A stretch of DNA of 64,000 nt from Kitagawia praeruptora (GCA_037693485.1 CM075352.1:65784001-65848000); one strand, 5' to 3'. Numbered from the stretch's first letter, positions 1 to 10,356 are shown. Made by a program: numbers and translations. The notes: a model not told the origin generated them from the sequence alone.

Positions 1-1
1 C

Positions 2-643
2 ATGCACGCCATGAGATTTGCTACTGCTCAATCTGCTTTCTTTGCTCTTAGATACTGCGATGAGTTTGCTGTAAAGACCCAATATGACATCCAACTTCAA
101 GGTGAGATTCGCAAACTCAAAGCAGAATTAACTGCTAGTGAGGATAAGGCAAACATTGCTACTGCAGCTGTCAGAAATGCAAAGACCGTGGAGACCTCTT
201 TAAGAAATGAGAAAATTGAACTTCAAGGTCAGGTCAAGGTCCTTAAGGACGAAAAACTGTCGATGCTGGAAAGAATCAATGAATTGGAAGCTCAGGTGGA
301 CGCCTTGAATGCTGCTGCTGAAGTTGTGAAGTCATCCATACTTATCAAGGAGAAGGCCAGATATGACGAAGGCTATGATGAAGGTATTAATGACTACATA
401 CGTTCCACATGGGAGAAGATGCCTCATATAGATTGGTCCCTCTTGGGTGAAGACGTAGTTGGAATGATCAAAGATTTTGAGGAGAAAGCTGCAGCTGCAA
501 ACTCTGTACCTCCCATGAAAACGGTTGAGAGGTCTCCGGGTGCCACCCTTGAGACTGCAGAGATTCCTGCTTCTGACGTTGCTCCAACCACTCTTCCACC
601 TTCCTCAGCCATCGAAGAATCTAGTAAAGTATCTCCTGCTTAA
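2..643 (+). CDS. Antisense coiled-coil ORF of Tat-1 (5'-partial)
   Basis: Open frame of 213 codons running in from the window edge on the strand opposite to gag-pol; the first ATG at base 2 is probably internal because similarity to the Tat-2 antisense protein (61028-62140) continues to the very start. The first ~110 residues are heptad-like and rich in Lys/Glu/Leu, so a coiled coil is likely. A conserved block follows: YDEGYDEGINDY, then a W...W..LG.D.V motif, matching YNLGYKAGIKDY...LEWGILGQDAV in Tat-2. The C-terminal ~50 residues are Pro/Ser/Thr rich. Additional antisense ORFs between pol and the 3' LTR are known in Tat-lineage elements; their function is unknown. Expression from this copy is not shown by the sequence. 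Confidence 0.7.
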   Translation: MHAMRFATAQSAFFALRYCDEFAVKTQYDIQLQGEIRKLKAELTASEDKANIATAAVRNAKTVETSLRNEKIELQGQVKVLKDEKLSMLERINELEAQVDALNAAAEVVKSSILIKEKARYDEGYDEGINDYIRSTWEKMPHIDWSLLGEDVVGMIKDFEEKAAAANSVPPMKTVERSPGATLETAEIPASDVAPTTLPPSSAIEESSKVSPA

Positions 644-1380
644 AGTTTCATAAATTTTCTGAACTTTCCATAACTTTTCTTGAGGTTGCGGGCCCCTCGT
701 AGTGCCTCGCGGGATGTAATTTAACTTGGTTTCAATGGCCTTCGTGCCTTTAACTTTGGTTTGCCTAGGGTCCTTGTACCCTATAACTCTTTATGTTTCT
801 AATGACTATTATCTATTTTTGCTATATCTCTCGCTCTTGCTTGTTCATGCCTAGTTTCTTAACTTGCGTCTGTACTTAATACTGCACACCTTTTTTCCAA
901 AACCTCGTAGAATACTTTATCATCATGCATCTTAAAAACTAATTAGTGTCCATACTTATACACCCAAGCTTATGTGGGATAACCCGTTATAAGAAATAGG
1001 ATGCATCCATACTTTCACTTATAATTTTCTCAAAGTAATATGTAACTAAATACAACTTACTTGCAGACTTGGAACCCTTTTTTGTTTATACTTCAAGACA
1101 TGTATTCACCACCGTAATCTGAACTGTAGTTTTCCTTAGAGATTCCTCCCAGGTCTAAACCAGGTTCCCTACAAAATACCTGATCAACTTTGTAAGCCTA
1201 AACACGTCTTTTCCTATGCTTCACTCAACATTGTCAGAGTCGCCTTTTGAACTAAAAACCCTTTCTGATAACCTTAGATCCTAAATAATTTGACCAGGTT
1301 CCTCGACCATTAAACCTGCAAAATAAACATAAAACAAAAGCTAGTTAAAGTTAGTAAAATTTCTTTTGTTTAATTCGGGT

Positions 1381-1640
1381 CACCTCTTGGAAAGGTTGCC
1401 TGCTTGGCTCCCAATCCTAATCTCTAGGTCCCAACATGCCTCGAGGCCTGTTGGTTCCTTTTTCCTCTAGGAAAGGTAACCTGCTTGGTTCCCAATCCTA
1501 TTCTCTAGGTTCCAACATGCCTCGAGGCCTGTTGGTTCCTTTTTCCTCTAGGAAAGGTAACCTTCTTGGTTCCCAATCCTATTCTCTAGGTTCCAACATG
1601 CCTCGAGGCATGTTGGTTCCTTTTTGTGCCTCGAGGCGAG
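1381..1640. repeat. 81 bp tandem repeat in Tat-1 3' region
   Basis: About three units with an exact 81 bp period: the unit start ATGCCTCGAGGC falls at 1436, 1517 and 1598. A partial, more diverged copy precedes from about 1381. Each unit contains the palindromic core CCTCGAGG. The second and third units are nearly identical, implying recent amplification. Confidence 0.85.
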
Positions 1641-1919
1641 TCTAGGAACCTGTGTGCCGTTCTGGGAGTCCACACAGATTCCTCTTCTCCATGTGTCAGG
1701 CTAGACATCTCATGAAGGTAAATACTAAGGATTTTACCCCTTCTTCCCATGTGCCAAAGGCGGTTCCACATGAGGAAGAGCTTATTAGGCTTCTCTTTAA
1801 GGTGCCTTTTGTCAGGACTTTAGATGCCTTTTGTCAGGACTTTAATTCACGTGCTCAAGGAACTTGAGGCTTTTGGCAACAATGTCGTGCTCAGTCAACT
1901 GAGGCTTTTCAATCTCATT

Positions 1920-2133
1920 TGCTCAGGAAGCTACCTGAAGCTTTTCTCGTGCCCAGGAAGCTACCTGGGACTTTTTCTCGATGCCCAGGAAGCTACCTGG
2001 GACTTTGCTCAATGCCCAGGAAGCTACCTGGGACTTTGCTCGATGCCCAGGAAGCTACCTGGGACTTTGCTCGATGCCCAGGAAGCTACCTGGGACTTTT
2101 CTCGATGCCCAGGAAGCTACCTGGGACTTTATA
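1920..2133. repeat. 31 bp tandem repeat with palindromic core
   Basis: Seven units with a 31-32 bp period starting at about 1920, 1950, 1982, 2013, 2044, 2075 and 2106. Each full unit has an inverted repeat CCCAGG-AAGCTA-CCTGGG. The outermost units are more diverged and the central ones almost identical, the pattern expected from slippage or unequal exchange within the array. Confidence 0.9.
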
Positions 2134-2656
2134 CTTTTCTCAACAATCTGTCCACAAGCTAATTCTGATCAATCAATTGTAGTCTACACATTCTGTCAAT
2201 TCATATTCATACTTCACACATACTGTCAATGCTACAGGAACCTGTCAGCTTAGGTAACCTGCAAAATGCAACACAATGCTACAGGAACCTGTTAATCTAG
2301 GTAACCTGTTTCAAAAATTTCAAATTGGCATATGAAATATCAAATAGCATGTGCAATACTGTCTAAGTAGGAATACTACCCCCCAGTTCTTTTGGGTAAT
2401 GATTATTACGTAAAAGAACTATTAAGGAGCTATAGCTGCAAATAATGCACTCAAAATATTCAACGTAGAGCTATACATCGCTCAATACTTTAAAAAAAAA
2501 ATCGTCTTGCAAGTAGAGAGGTTCACATTAAGTACCCCCCGAGTACATGCATAATTAAATACTGGAATCAAAATACTGGTCAGCTATAACTAATAAGCTG
2601 CCTTTATTCTTGGGCTGAAAGAGCCTTACTTTTCCTAAGAAAAACACATAAAAGAG

Positions 2657-5600
2657 TTACTGATAATACTTCTTGAGATGCTCTGCATTCCAAGCTCTCG
2701 GAATGAGGTTCCCATCCATATCCATCAAGTGGTAGGTTCCTTCCCAAATGGCTGACTTTATCTGGTAAGGCCCTTCCCAATTTGCTCCAAAAGCTCCATG
2801 TGCCAGAACCCTGGTATTTGGCATGACTTTTCTCAGAACTAGGTCTCCAACTTTAAAAGGTCTTGCCTTCACCTTTTTGTCGTAATACCTTCGAACTCTC
2901 TGTTGATATGCTGCTAACTTCACTTGTGAATCTGCTCTCAACTCTTCGACCATGTCCAAATACAGTCTATGATTGACCTCATTGCTCTCGGGATCAAAAT
3001 ACTTTCTTCTCAAGGAACCTGTTCCAACTTCCACAGGTACCATAGCTTCACAACCATAAGTGAGGGTAAAAGGAGACTCACCAGTTGTAGTTCTAGGCGT
3101 GGTATTATACGACCACAAGACTCCAGGAAGCTCCTCTGGCCAGCTTCCCTTCTTATCTTCAAGCCTTGTCTTCAAAGTGTGCTTGATAATCTTATTCACT
3201 GCTTCAGTCTGTCCATTACTCTGCGGATAATACACTGCTGAAAATGCTTTTTGGATTCCAAACTGCTCACACAATCCTCTAAGCTCTCTACTATCGAACT
3301 GCTTCCCATTGTCAGAAATCAGCTTCTGTGGAATGCCAAACCTGCATACAATAGCTCGAAACACAAATTCAGTCAATTTTGACGCTGTAATCTTAGCAAG
3401 TGGTTCTGCTTCTGCCCACTTTGTAAAGTAATCGACTGCGACCACTGCGTATTTCACTCCTCCTTTTCCTTTCGGAAGCTCACCAATGAGGTCTATTCCC
3501 CAAACAGCGAATGGCCAAGGGCTAACAATCGGTTTGATAGGTGCTACCGGACGACTATCAAAATTGGCAAACCTCTGACAATTACTGCATGCCTGCACGA
3601 ACTTTGTAGCATCTGCTTTGATGGTTGGCCAATAATATCCTTGTCGAAAGACTTTCATGGCTAAAGAATTACCCCCCGAGTGATTTCCACATACTCCTTC
3701 ATGAATTTCCTCGAGGATATACTTGCATTGTTCTCCAGCTACACACTTGAGCAAAGGCTGATTGAATCCTCGTTTATACAGAACTCCATCATAAATTACA
3801 TACCTGGCTGCCCGATACCTCAGCTTCCTGATATCACTTTGATTGGGAGGTAGCTCCCCTTTGTCCAGGTAACGATATATTGGGGTCATCCAGGAATCTT
3901 CAACTGGAAATTCAATGTCCATTACCTCTTCCTTGAAAACACTTGGTTGCTCCTGGATTTGAAGTGGAATTACCCCCAATAACGTGGATTCTCTCTGTGA
4001 CCCTAGCTTGGCCAATGCATCCGCTTTGGTATTCTTCCCTCGAGGCACTTGATCCAGCTTCACCTCTCTGAACCTTGCGATCAACTCCTGGGAGTATCTC
4101 AAATATAAGTCTGTTCTCGGCCCTCTCGCCTGAAAACCACCACGAATCTGCCAAACTACTAACATCGAATCACTAAACACCCTGATATTCTCTACTTTCA
4201 TCTCCAAAGCCAACTTGAGGCCTGCAATCAATGCCTCATATTCTGCATCATTGTTCGTGGCTTTAAAAGCAAAATGAATCGAGCTATAGAGTTGGTGCCC
4301 TTCTGGACTAACTAGTTCTATGCCTGCACCTGCTCCACCACTGTTAGCAGCTCCATCTACATACAGTGTCCACCAAGGTGCACAGTTGTCATTGTCTGCC
4401 TGTTTTTCCACCACCTCTTTTGGCCCCTCTTGGCCAGTAACCTCTACATGAGGTGGAAACTCGATTAAGAAATCTGCTAAAGCTTGAGCTTTGATTGCTG
4501 TCTTTGGCTTATATTCTATGTCGAACTGACCTAGCTCCACAGCCCACTTTAACATTCTTCCAGAAGTTTCTGGCCTATGCATCACTTGCTTAAGTGGATA
4601 TGAGGTTCTTACTTCAATCTTGTGAGCTTGGAAATAAGGTCGCAGCTTCCTGGAAGCCAGAATCAACGCGAAAACCAACTTCTCCATTCCTGTGTACCTC
4701 TTTTCTCCATCAAGTAACCTTTTACTAACATAGTAAACTGGGCTCTGCTGTCCATTCTCTTCTCGAACCAGAACTGCACTAATAGAATACTCTGACACAG
4801 CCAAATAAAGTATCAATGTTTCTCCATCCACAGGTTTGGCTAACAATGGGGGGCTCCCCAAATGCTCCTTTAGCTTTCCAAATGCTATCTCACATTCTGC
4901 GGTCCACTCGAATTTGTTTCCTTTCTTTATAGCTTTAAAGAACTCCTGACACTTATCAGTGGACCTCGAAATGAATCTATTCAAGGCTGCAACTCTACCT
5001 GTAAGAGACTGAACCTCTCTCACAGTTCTCGGAGACCTCATATCAATCAATGCTTTAATCTTAGCTGGGTTGGCTTCGATACCCCTGTGGTTTACCATGA
5101 AACCTAGAAACTTTCCTGATTCTACCCCGAATACACATTTTTGTGGGTTCAGCTTCATTCTGTACTTCCGCAAGATTCCAAACATTTCTTCTAAGTGCTT
5201 CACATGGTCAACAGCTTCCTTAGACTTAACTAGCATATCATCCACATATACTTCCATAGTATGGCCAATTTGGTCTTTAAACATTATATTCACCAACCGT
5301 TGGTATGTGGTTCCAGCATTAATCAATCCAAATGGCATGCATACATAGCAATAAAGACCTCTATCCGTAATAAAAGAAGTATGCTCTTGGTCAGGTTCAT
5401 ACATAGGGATTTGATTGTAACCTGAATATGCATCCATGAAGCTAAGGAGGGCATGTCCAGCTGTTGCATCCACTAACTGATCAATCCGTGGTAGTGGGAA
5501 ACTGTCCTTCGGGCATGCTTTGTTGAGATCTGTGAAGTCCACGCAGGTTCTCCATTTTCCATTAGGTTTCTTTACCAAAACAGGATTCGCCAACCATACT

Positions 5601-7678
5601 GGGTAAAAAGATTCTTTAACTAATCCTGCATCCAATAATCTGTCGACCTCTTCTTTCAATGCCCGAGCTCTTTCTCCACTAACTGGTCTTCGCTTCTGTC
5701 TCACTCCTTTCTTTTCTGGATCAATATTCAACTTATGACACATGACCCTTGGATCTATCCCTTCCATATCTGCATGACACCATGCGAACACATCCAGGTT
5801 CTTGCCCAAAAAGGTAATGAGAGATTCCTTTAAGGCTGGATCAAGTTGAGCTCCAATCTTCAATATCTTTGTACCATCTTTGTCATTGATCTTCACATCC
5901 AGAGTTTCACCAGCTGGTCCAGCCTTAACCATGGTTTCTGGCATTCGAGGATCTAAGTCTACCTCCATCTCTGTGGTTGAGTCCTCTTGAGGTTCCTGGA
6001 CGGTAGACAGTTCCTGCACTTCGTGCATGACATTCCTTCTCTTTGATGCTGGCTGACTGTCTTCATTGCATCCATTATGTTTCAGTTTCCGGGATTTTTC
6101 TTCATCCAACCCTTCTACCATACACACATCACCATCCTTGTCCGTAGGGGGTGCACTTTCTATCAGTAAGTAGGGGGTATCTGGTCCCCGAAAAACGGGA
6201 ATCTCATCATGAGGTTCCTCTTCTATGATCTCTTCAATTCTTATAGCTCTACAGGATGCTGACACAAAACCTTCCAAAGGCGAACTGCGCAGGTCGACCG
6301 TTATCTTGTCTGGGTTCTTTCCTGGAAAACTATCAGGAACCTCGTCCATAGGTTCAGGCAATTTAGCAGCTCTAGCAGCATGTTGCAAAGCTTTGGTGTA
6401 ACACTCTCTAGACTCATACTGACATCCTCGAACTATACCAACTCCATTTGGTGTCGGGAACTTCATAGTGAGGTGGTAAATGGAGGTTATTACCCTCATC
6501 TCCTTCAAAATGGGTCTTCCCAAAATAGCATTGTAATTCATATTCTCTTCTATAACGATGAATTCTGCCAACTGCGTAATGCAACATGGTTTATCACCTA
6601 AGGTTACTGGCAAACGAATCTTACCTTTGATAGGAACCTGATTATTAGTAAATCCGTACAAAGTATCGTTTGTTGGAGTTAAATCTTTATCCAGAAAATG
6701 CATCTTCTTGAAGGCTGTGTAAGATAACAAGTTTACAGAGCTTCCATTATCAACTAACACTCGATGAACCTCATACGACCCAATTCCTGCCTCAACAACC
6801 AAAGCATCAGTATGGGGATGATGTACCCAGGAAGCATCTTCTTCAGTGGAAGTAATATCTGCATCCTCTCCTTCGAACAACTTTGGGGACCTCTGGGACA
6901 GATTGTAAATACTGGTCAAAGGACGTTCTTTAGCCTCACGGGTATACCTCTCCATGGCATTCCTGCTGCTTCCTCCAATGTGGGGACCTCCTATAATTGT
7001 GCGTATGCACCCAGCCTTAGGTGGTCCCTCCATCACGACAGGTTCCTGTGTCTGTGTCTTCTGAGTCTTCTCATCTCTATACTTCTTTCCTTCCTGAGCC
7101 ACCCATTCACTCAATTGCCCTTGTCTGATTAGAGTTTCAATTAGATCTCTGAGGTGACGACAATCTGCAGTATTATGCCCATTATTATCATGGAAGTCAC
7201 AGTAGGGGCGTTCATTCTTATTCCCTGGGGGACCGGTTCTGAAAGGCTTCTTAAACCATGAGGACTTCTCATTCACTGCGTAAATATGATCAATCGGAGC
7301 TACCAAAGGGGTGAAAGTCTCATAGACAGGTCTCTCATGTTTATTGTTGTTATAGGAAGCTGGTGGCGGTACCTGACTCATGACAGGTTTAGTAGGATTC
7401 ACAGCTTCAGGCTTCACCTGGGATGTGCGACTAACCACCTTTTTATTGTCACGACCATTGGGGCTTCTTTGCCTCGGCCTCTTGCTTCCACTTTGCCTTA
7501 CAAAATCTGGATCCTTCCTTAATTCAGCTAGAGACTCCTCCACCAGACGAAAGGGTTCTGCCTGGGCATAAAAATCTGCCAACGTCTCTGGTTCTTTTCC
7601 CTGCAGTGCTTTCCAAAAATCTGAGCCTCCTTTGACTCCAGCAATTAAGAAATTCTTTATTGTTTCCTCAGATGCTTT
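2657..7678 (-). CDS. Tat-1 3' part of gag plus pol polyprotein
   Basis: Long open frame from the frameshift at ~7678 to the stop at 2657, about 1670 codons. In order: the last part of the gag core, a zinc-finger-like segment (YCDFHDNNGH...C), an aspartic protease with VDNGSS, reverse transcriptase with the intact PFGL motif and YVDD (plus-strand position ~5240), RNase H, a linker, a second RNase H beginning WWTLYVDGA (~4370), an integrase zinc domain (HEG..GNHSGG, then CSNCQ) and an integrase core with Asp (WGIDLIG), Asp (SDNGKQF) and Glu (GQTEA). It makes the enzymes for reverse transcription and integration. It is about 75% similar to Tat-2 by eye in RT and integrase. No natural start codon belongs to this frame; it was continuous with gag. 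Confidence 0.9.
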   Translation of the reverse strand, partial: KASEETIKNFLIAGVKGGSDFWKALQGKEPETLADFYAQAEPFRLVEESLAELRKDPDFVRQSGSKRPRQRSPNGRDNKKVVSRTSQVKPEAVNPTKPVMSQVPPPASYNNNKHERPVYETFTPLVAPIDHIYAVNEKSSWFKKPFRTGPPGNKNERPYCDFHDNNGHNTADCRHLRDLIETLIRQGQLSEWVAQEGKKYRDEKTQKTQTQEPVVMEGPPKAGCIRTIIGGPHIGGSSRNAMERYTREAKERPLTSIYNLSQRSPKLFEGEDADITSTEEDASWVHHPHTDALVVEAGIGSYEVHRVLVDNGSSVNLLSYTAFKKMHFLDKDLTPTNDTLYGFTNNQVPIKGKIRLPVTLGDKPCCITQLAEFIVIEENMNYNAILGRPILKEMRVITSIYHLTMKFPTPNGVGIVRGCQYESRECYTKALQHAARAAKLPEPMDEVPDSFPGKNPDKITVDLRSSPLEGFVSASCRAIRIEEIIEEEPHDEIPVFRGPDTPYLLIESAPPTDKDGDVCMVEGLDEEKSRKLKHNGCNEDSQPASKRRNVMHEVQELSTVQEPQEDSTTEMEVDLDPRMPETMVKAGPAGETLDVKINDKDGTKILKIGAQLDPALKESLITFLGKNLDVFAWCHADMEGIDPRVMCHKLNIDPEKKGVRQKRRPVSGERARALKEEVDRLLDAGLVKESFYPVWLANPVLVKKPNGKWRTCVDFTDLNKACPKDSFPLPRIDQLVDATAGHALLSFMDAYSGYNQIPMYEPDQEHTSFITDRGLYCYVCMPFGLINAGTTYQRLVNIMFKDQIGHTMEVYVDDMLVKSKEAVDHVKHLEEMFGILRKYRMKLNPQKCVFGVESGKFLGFMVNHRGIEANPAKIKALIDMRSPRTVREVQSLTGRVAALNRFISRSTDKCQEFFKAIKKGNKFEWTAECEIAFGKLKEHLGSPPLLAKPVDGETLILYLAVSEYSISAVLVREENGQQSPVYYVSKRLLDGEKRYTGMEKLVFALILASRKLRPYFQAHKIEVRTSYPLKQVMHRPETSGRMLKWAVELGQFDIEYKPKTAIKAQALADFLIEFPPHVEVTGQEGPKEVVEKQADNDNCAPWWTLYVDGAANSGGAGAGIELVSPEGHQLYSSIHFAFKATNNDAEYEALIAGLKLALEMKVENIRVFSDSMLVVWQIRGGFQARGPRTDLYLRYSQELIARFREVKLDQVPRGKNTKADALAKLGSQRESTLLGVIPLQIQEQPSVFKEEVMDIEFPVEDSWMTPIYRYLDKGELPPNQSDIRKLRYRAARYVIYDGVLYKRGFNQPLLKCVAGEQCKYILEEIHEGVCGNHSGGNSLAMKVFRQGYYWPTIKADATKFVQACSNCQRFANFDSRPVAPIKPIVSPWPFAVWGIDLIGELPKGKGGVKYAVVAVDYFTKWAEAEPLAKITASKLTEFVFRAIVCRFGIPQKLISDNGKQFDSRELRGLCEQFGIQKAFSAVYYPQSNGQTEAVNKIIKHTLKTRLEDKKGSWPEELPGVLWSYNTTPRTTTGESPFTLTYGCEAMVPVEVGTGSLRRKYFDPESNEVNHRLYLDMVEELRADSQVKLAAYQQRVRRYYDKKVKARPFKVGDLVLRKVMPNTRVLAHGAFGANWEGPYQIKSAIWEGTYHLMDMDGNLIPRAWNAEHLKKYYQ

Positions 7679-8673
7679 CTAACTTTAGGAACCTCCGCAT
7701 TAAACCTCTTGAAATATTCTGTTAATGTCTCACTAGGTCTTTGCTTGATATTGGCTAAGGTATTGGTTGGTGGTGCGAATGCAACAGATGCTCTAAATTG
7801 AGTGACAAAGAGCTTCCCCATACTTGCCCAGGAACCAATCGAATCTGCAGGTAACCTTTTGAACCATTGATGGGCTCCGCCCTGTAGAGTTGCAGCCAGT
7901 AACCTGCACCTGGTGGCTTCCTTCACTTGATAAACATCCATCTCTGTGTCAAAACGACTAAGGTATTCAATGGGATCAGTAGTCCCATCGAATTTCAATT
8001 CATTCGAAGGCCTGTAAGACCTAGGCAGAGCCGACTTTCGAACCTTCTTGGTAAAAGGAGAAGCTGTTATAGGGTTCACAGCAAGATTCTTCTCGTCCTT
8101 GAGTTGAGCCAAAATTTTCTTGACATCCTCTGCTGTCACCTCCCCAGTAGCTTCCGCCTTTGTCTTCTTACTCGTTCCTTCTTCCTCTTGCGACTCTGCA
8201 GCGCTTGATTCTTCAGTATCCTCATCTGAATCCGTGCTTTCTTGTTCGATTACCTCGACAGACGGGTCTTTATCTTTCTTCTTTTTCTTTGAGGAACCTC
8301 CAGTCTTGGTTTTCTTCTTTTCCTTGGACCCTGTATGGCCCTTGCTACCAGTTTTACTCTTCTCAGGGTTCTCCATATCTTCCTCACCATTATCTTGCTT
8401 CGGTTCTCCACCATCGTCTGGAACCTCCTCTCCATTCTCAGATTCTTCAAAATTCAACTGTTTCGGAGTAACCTTCGACTTCTTGCTTTTCTTTGCCTTC
8501 TTTTTCTTCTTTTTGCTTGAAGCTTGCTCCAAAGTCGACAAACGTTCTCCCACAGTCTTTAAGATTTCCATCATGGCTGCTTTAGTAACCTTCGGTGCTC
8601 TGGGAGGAGATGTGTTCCCCTCATGAATCTGTCGTTCAGAACCGGTTGCTTCGCTATCCGAGTTGCCTGACAT
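7657..8673 (-). pseudogene. Tat-1 gag (5' part), ended by frameshift
   Basis: Starts at the ATG at 8673 (MSGNSDSEATG), 28 bp after the primer-binding site. The N-terminal half is low-complexity and very charged (Lys/Glu/Ser rich). The retrotransposon gag core begins about LPRSYRPSNELKFDGTTDP and includes WFKRLPADSIGSW and TLTEYFKRFNAEVPKV. The frame hits TAA at 7657-7659, while the homologous Tat-2 protein continues. The continuation here (EETIKNFLIAG) lies in the neighbouring frame, so one base was lost at about 7676-7680. The break is upstream of the zinc-finger segment, not at a gag/pol boundary, so it looks like damage rather than programmed frameshifting. Confidence 0.8.
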
Positions 8674-8700
8674 CTTTTCCACTCTTAAGATATTAACTAG

Positions 8701-8718
8701 CCCCTCCTTCTAGCGCCA
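8701..8718 (-). promoter_or_regulatory. Tat-1 primer-binding site
   Basis: Minus strand reads TGGCGCTAGAAGGAGGGG one base after the LTR end. TGG is the complement of a tRNA CCA end. The first 17 bases are identical to the site in Tat-2 (53347). I could not assign the tRNA with confidence. Confidence 0.75.
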
Positions 8719-8719
8719 A

Positions 8720-9586
8720 TGTTGATGAGTGGATTTCGTAATCAACTTATATGAGGTTTACAGGTAGTTGTATAGGCTAGCGATCAACTGTTCTACGAAA
8801 AAGGTTTGGGTTGTGTTTGTGGGGGTTGAGCTGAGCTCGAGGGTATCTCCAATAATCTCAGGTGCCTTTAGAGAAAATCAGAGAACTTAATGCGTCGTAC
8901 CCTGAGGTGCCTACGTACCCTTGCATTTATAGGGATCAAGCTCACGTAGTTCTAATATGATTCTGTCTCTTACTGGAATAGCTGCATTCGGTCATCTAAT
9001 TCGTATTGGACTCAGGTTCCTTTAGAGCCTTTCACGAACTAGTTTGGCTAAGTGGAGTAGAACTCGAGTTCGTTCCCCACTTATGATTCTCTCATTGGTT
9101 AGAGTTATTCTAGGATCATCTGCGCCCTAGAATTATACTCAGATACCAATTTGTTTATCTGTTCTAGGTGACTTCTAGAACTTTCTGTTGGCAACTCGTA
9201 GGAACCTGGTGCTCAGGAACCTATATCTTAGGAGCCTGTTTCTCAGGAACCTCCTTATTTCGGGACATATCGCTTAGAGACCTCCCTTTAGGTGTCAGTA
9301 CCTGCATAAATAACAAACTGGTTAGACTGGATAACTTTTCGCATGTTTTTATTACCTTTATGGCTGTTGCTATGCTAACTCGAACTCTTCTGCTGGGAGG
9401 AACCTGGTCTTCTAATGTTCAGCCCAGCTTCCTGACCATTGGGAACCTTCTGATACTCATACTTCGTTAGTCATTTCTTCTATCTGATCTTCATAGCTCA
9501 TACTGGATCAATCTTCTGGCTCGTATGGATCAAACCCTATAGCTTAATGGGCCTAAATCTAGCCCATGGAGATTTTGGGCACAACA
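8720..9586 (-). repeat. Tat-1 5' LTR
   Basis: On the minus strand it begins TGTTGTGCCCAAAATC and ends CATCAACA (867 bp), matching the start of the Tat-2 LTR (TGTTGTGCCCAAAATC). A TATA box (TATAAAT) lies at about 8928-8934 on the minus strand in the context TTGATCCC-TATAAAT, also shared with Tat-2. Upstream of it, 9190-9265 carries a cluster of AGGAACCT words. The right flank, bases 9587-9591 (ACATG), should be repeated beyond the missing 3' LTR. Confidence 0.85.
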
Positions 9587-10344
9587 ACATGCTCTGTTAA
9601 GATTGATGCAGTTTCTTCTTTCTTGTGCATGAAATATACCCATGTATATCTGGTGTATTCATCAACAATAACCAAAGCATATCTTTTCTTTCCAATAGAC
9701 ATTATATTTACTGGACCAAATAAATCAACATGCAATAAGTGATATGGCTCAAGAATTGAGGATTCAGTCTTACTTTTGAATGAAGTTTTCCTTTGTTTTG
9801 CCTTTTGACATGAGTCACATAGGCCATCTGGAGTAAAAATTTATTTGGGCAATCCTCTCACAAGATCTTTCTTCACTAGCTCATTAATGCTGTTGAAATT
9901 CAGATGAGAAAGTCTCTTGTGCCAATCCCAGCTTTTTTCAATTGATGCTCTACTCAGTAGACAGATTGCAGAGCCATCAGAGTTTGTTGAAAGCTTGGCT
10001 TCATAAATGTTACCATGCCTGTATCCCTTCAGAACAACTTTTCCTATAGATTTGCTTACAACTTCACCGTGTTCTTCAAAGAAATCCACATGATAACCTC
10101 TGTCACAGATTTGACTCACACTTAGCAGATTATGTTTGAGTCCTGAGACTAAAGCTACAGCTTCAATGATGACATTCCCAAGTTTGATATTGCCATATCC
10201 CAGAGTCCTTCCTATGTTTCCATCTCCATAAGAAACACTTGGGCCAGCTTTCTCCACAAATTCTGATAGCAGGGCTATATTTTCAGTCATGTGTCCTGAG
10301 CATCCACTGTCTAGAACAAGGATATTTTTCCTGTTACCCTGCAA
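9587..10344 (-). pseudogene. copia-3 pol fragment: protease and integrase start
   Basis: The frame opens just after the gag stop with LQGN and carries the copia protease motif LDSGCSGHMT, then the GAG-pre-integrase segment (WHKRLSHLNF, LVRGLPK). A TAA at 9841-9843 interrupts it; the same frame continues with the zinc-binding CDSCQKAK and the integrase core start HVDLFGPVN...YALVIVDEYTRYTW. It ends abruptly at the Tat-1 LTR boundary (9586/9587), within the integrase core. Non-functional. Confidence 0.85.
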
Positions 10345-10356
10345 TCACAAAAACCA

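Larger units (their letters stand above)
644..2656. other. Tat-1 region between pol and the antisense ORF
   Basis: About 2 kb with no convincing gene. It holds two tandem repeat arrays (listed separately), scattered copies of the word AGGAACCTG, and on the minus strand two runs of six G at 2535-2540 and 2379-2384, about 115 and 270 bp past the pol stop. Short plus-strand ORFs here are by-products of repeat units; the 81 bp unit is a multiple of three. This corresponds to the hypervariable 3' region described for Tat-type elements. Confidence 0.7.
1..9586 (-). mobile_element. Tat-1: Ty3/gypsy LTR retrotransposon, Tat lineage (partial)
   Basis: Minus-strand element cut off by the window start, so its 3' LTR is missing. 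Reading leftwards it has the 5' LTR (9586 to 8720), a primer-binding site, gag, pol, a repeat-rich 3' region and an oppositely oriented ORF. Pol order is protease, reverse transcriptase, RNase H, a second archaeal-type RNase H, then integrase, with no chromodomain seen; the double RNase H is diagnostic of the Tat lineage. A one-base frameshift in gag (about 7676-7680) makes this copy defective. The right end lies in the integrase region of copia-3. Tat-2 at 52439 is a related but different family with the same layout. Confidence 0.9.

Noticed and set aside
1436..1645. Plus-strand ORF of repeated MPRGLLVPFSS units
   Set aside because: It is open only because the tandem repeat unit is 81 bp, a multiple of three; it lies in the noncoding 3' region of Tat-1.
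7600..7690. Programmed frameshift between gag and pol in Tat-1
   Set aside because: The shift falls inside the gag core, upstream of the zinc-finger segment, and Tat-2 has no shift there; a simple one-base loss explains it.
8120..8626. 168-codon plus-strand ORF rich in Ser and Phe
   Set aside because: Antisense shadow of the Lys/Glu-rich gag region of Tat-1.
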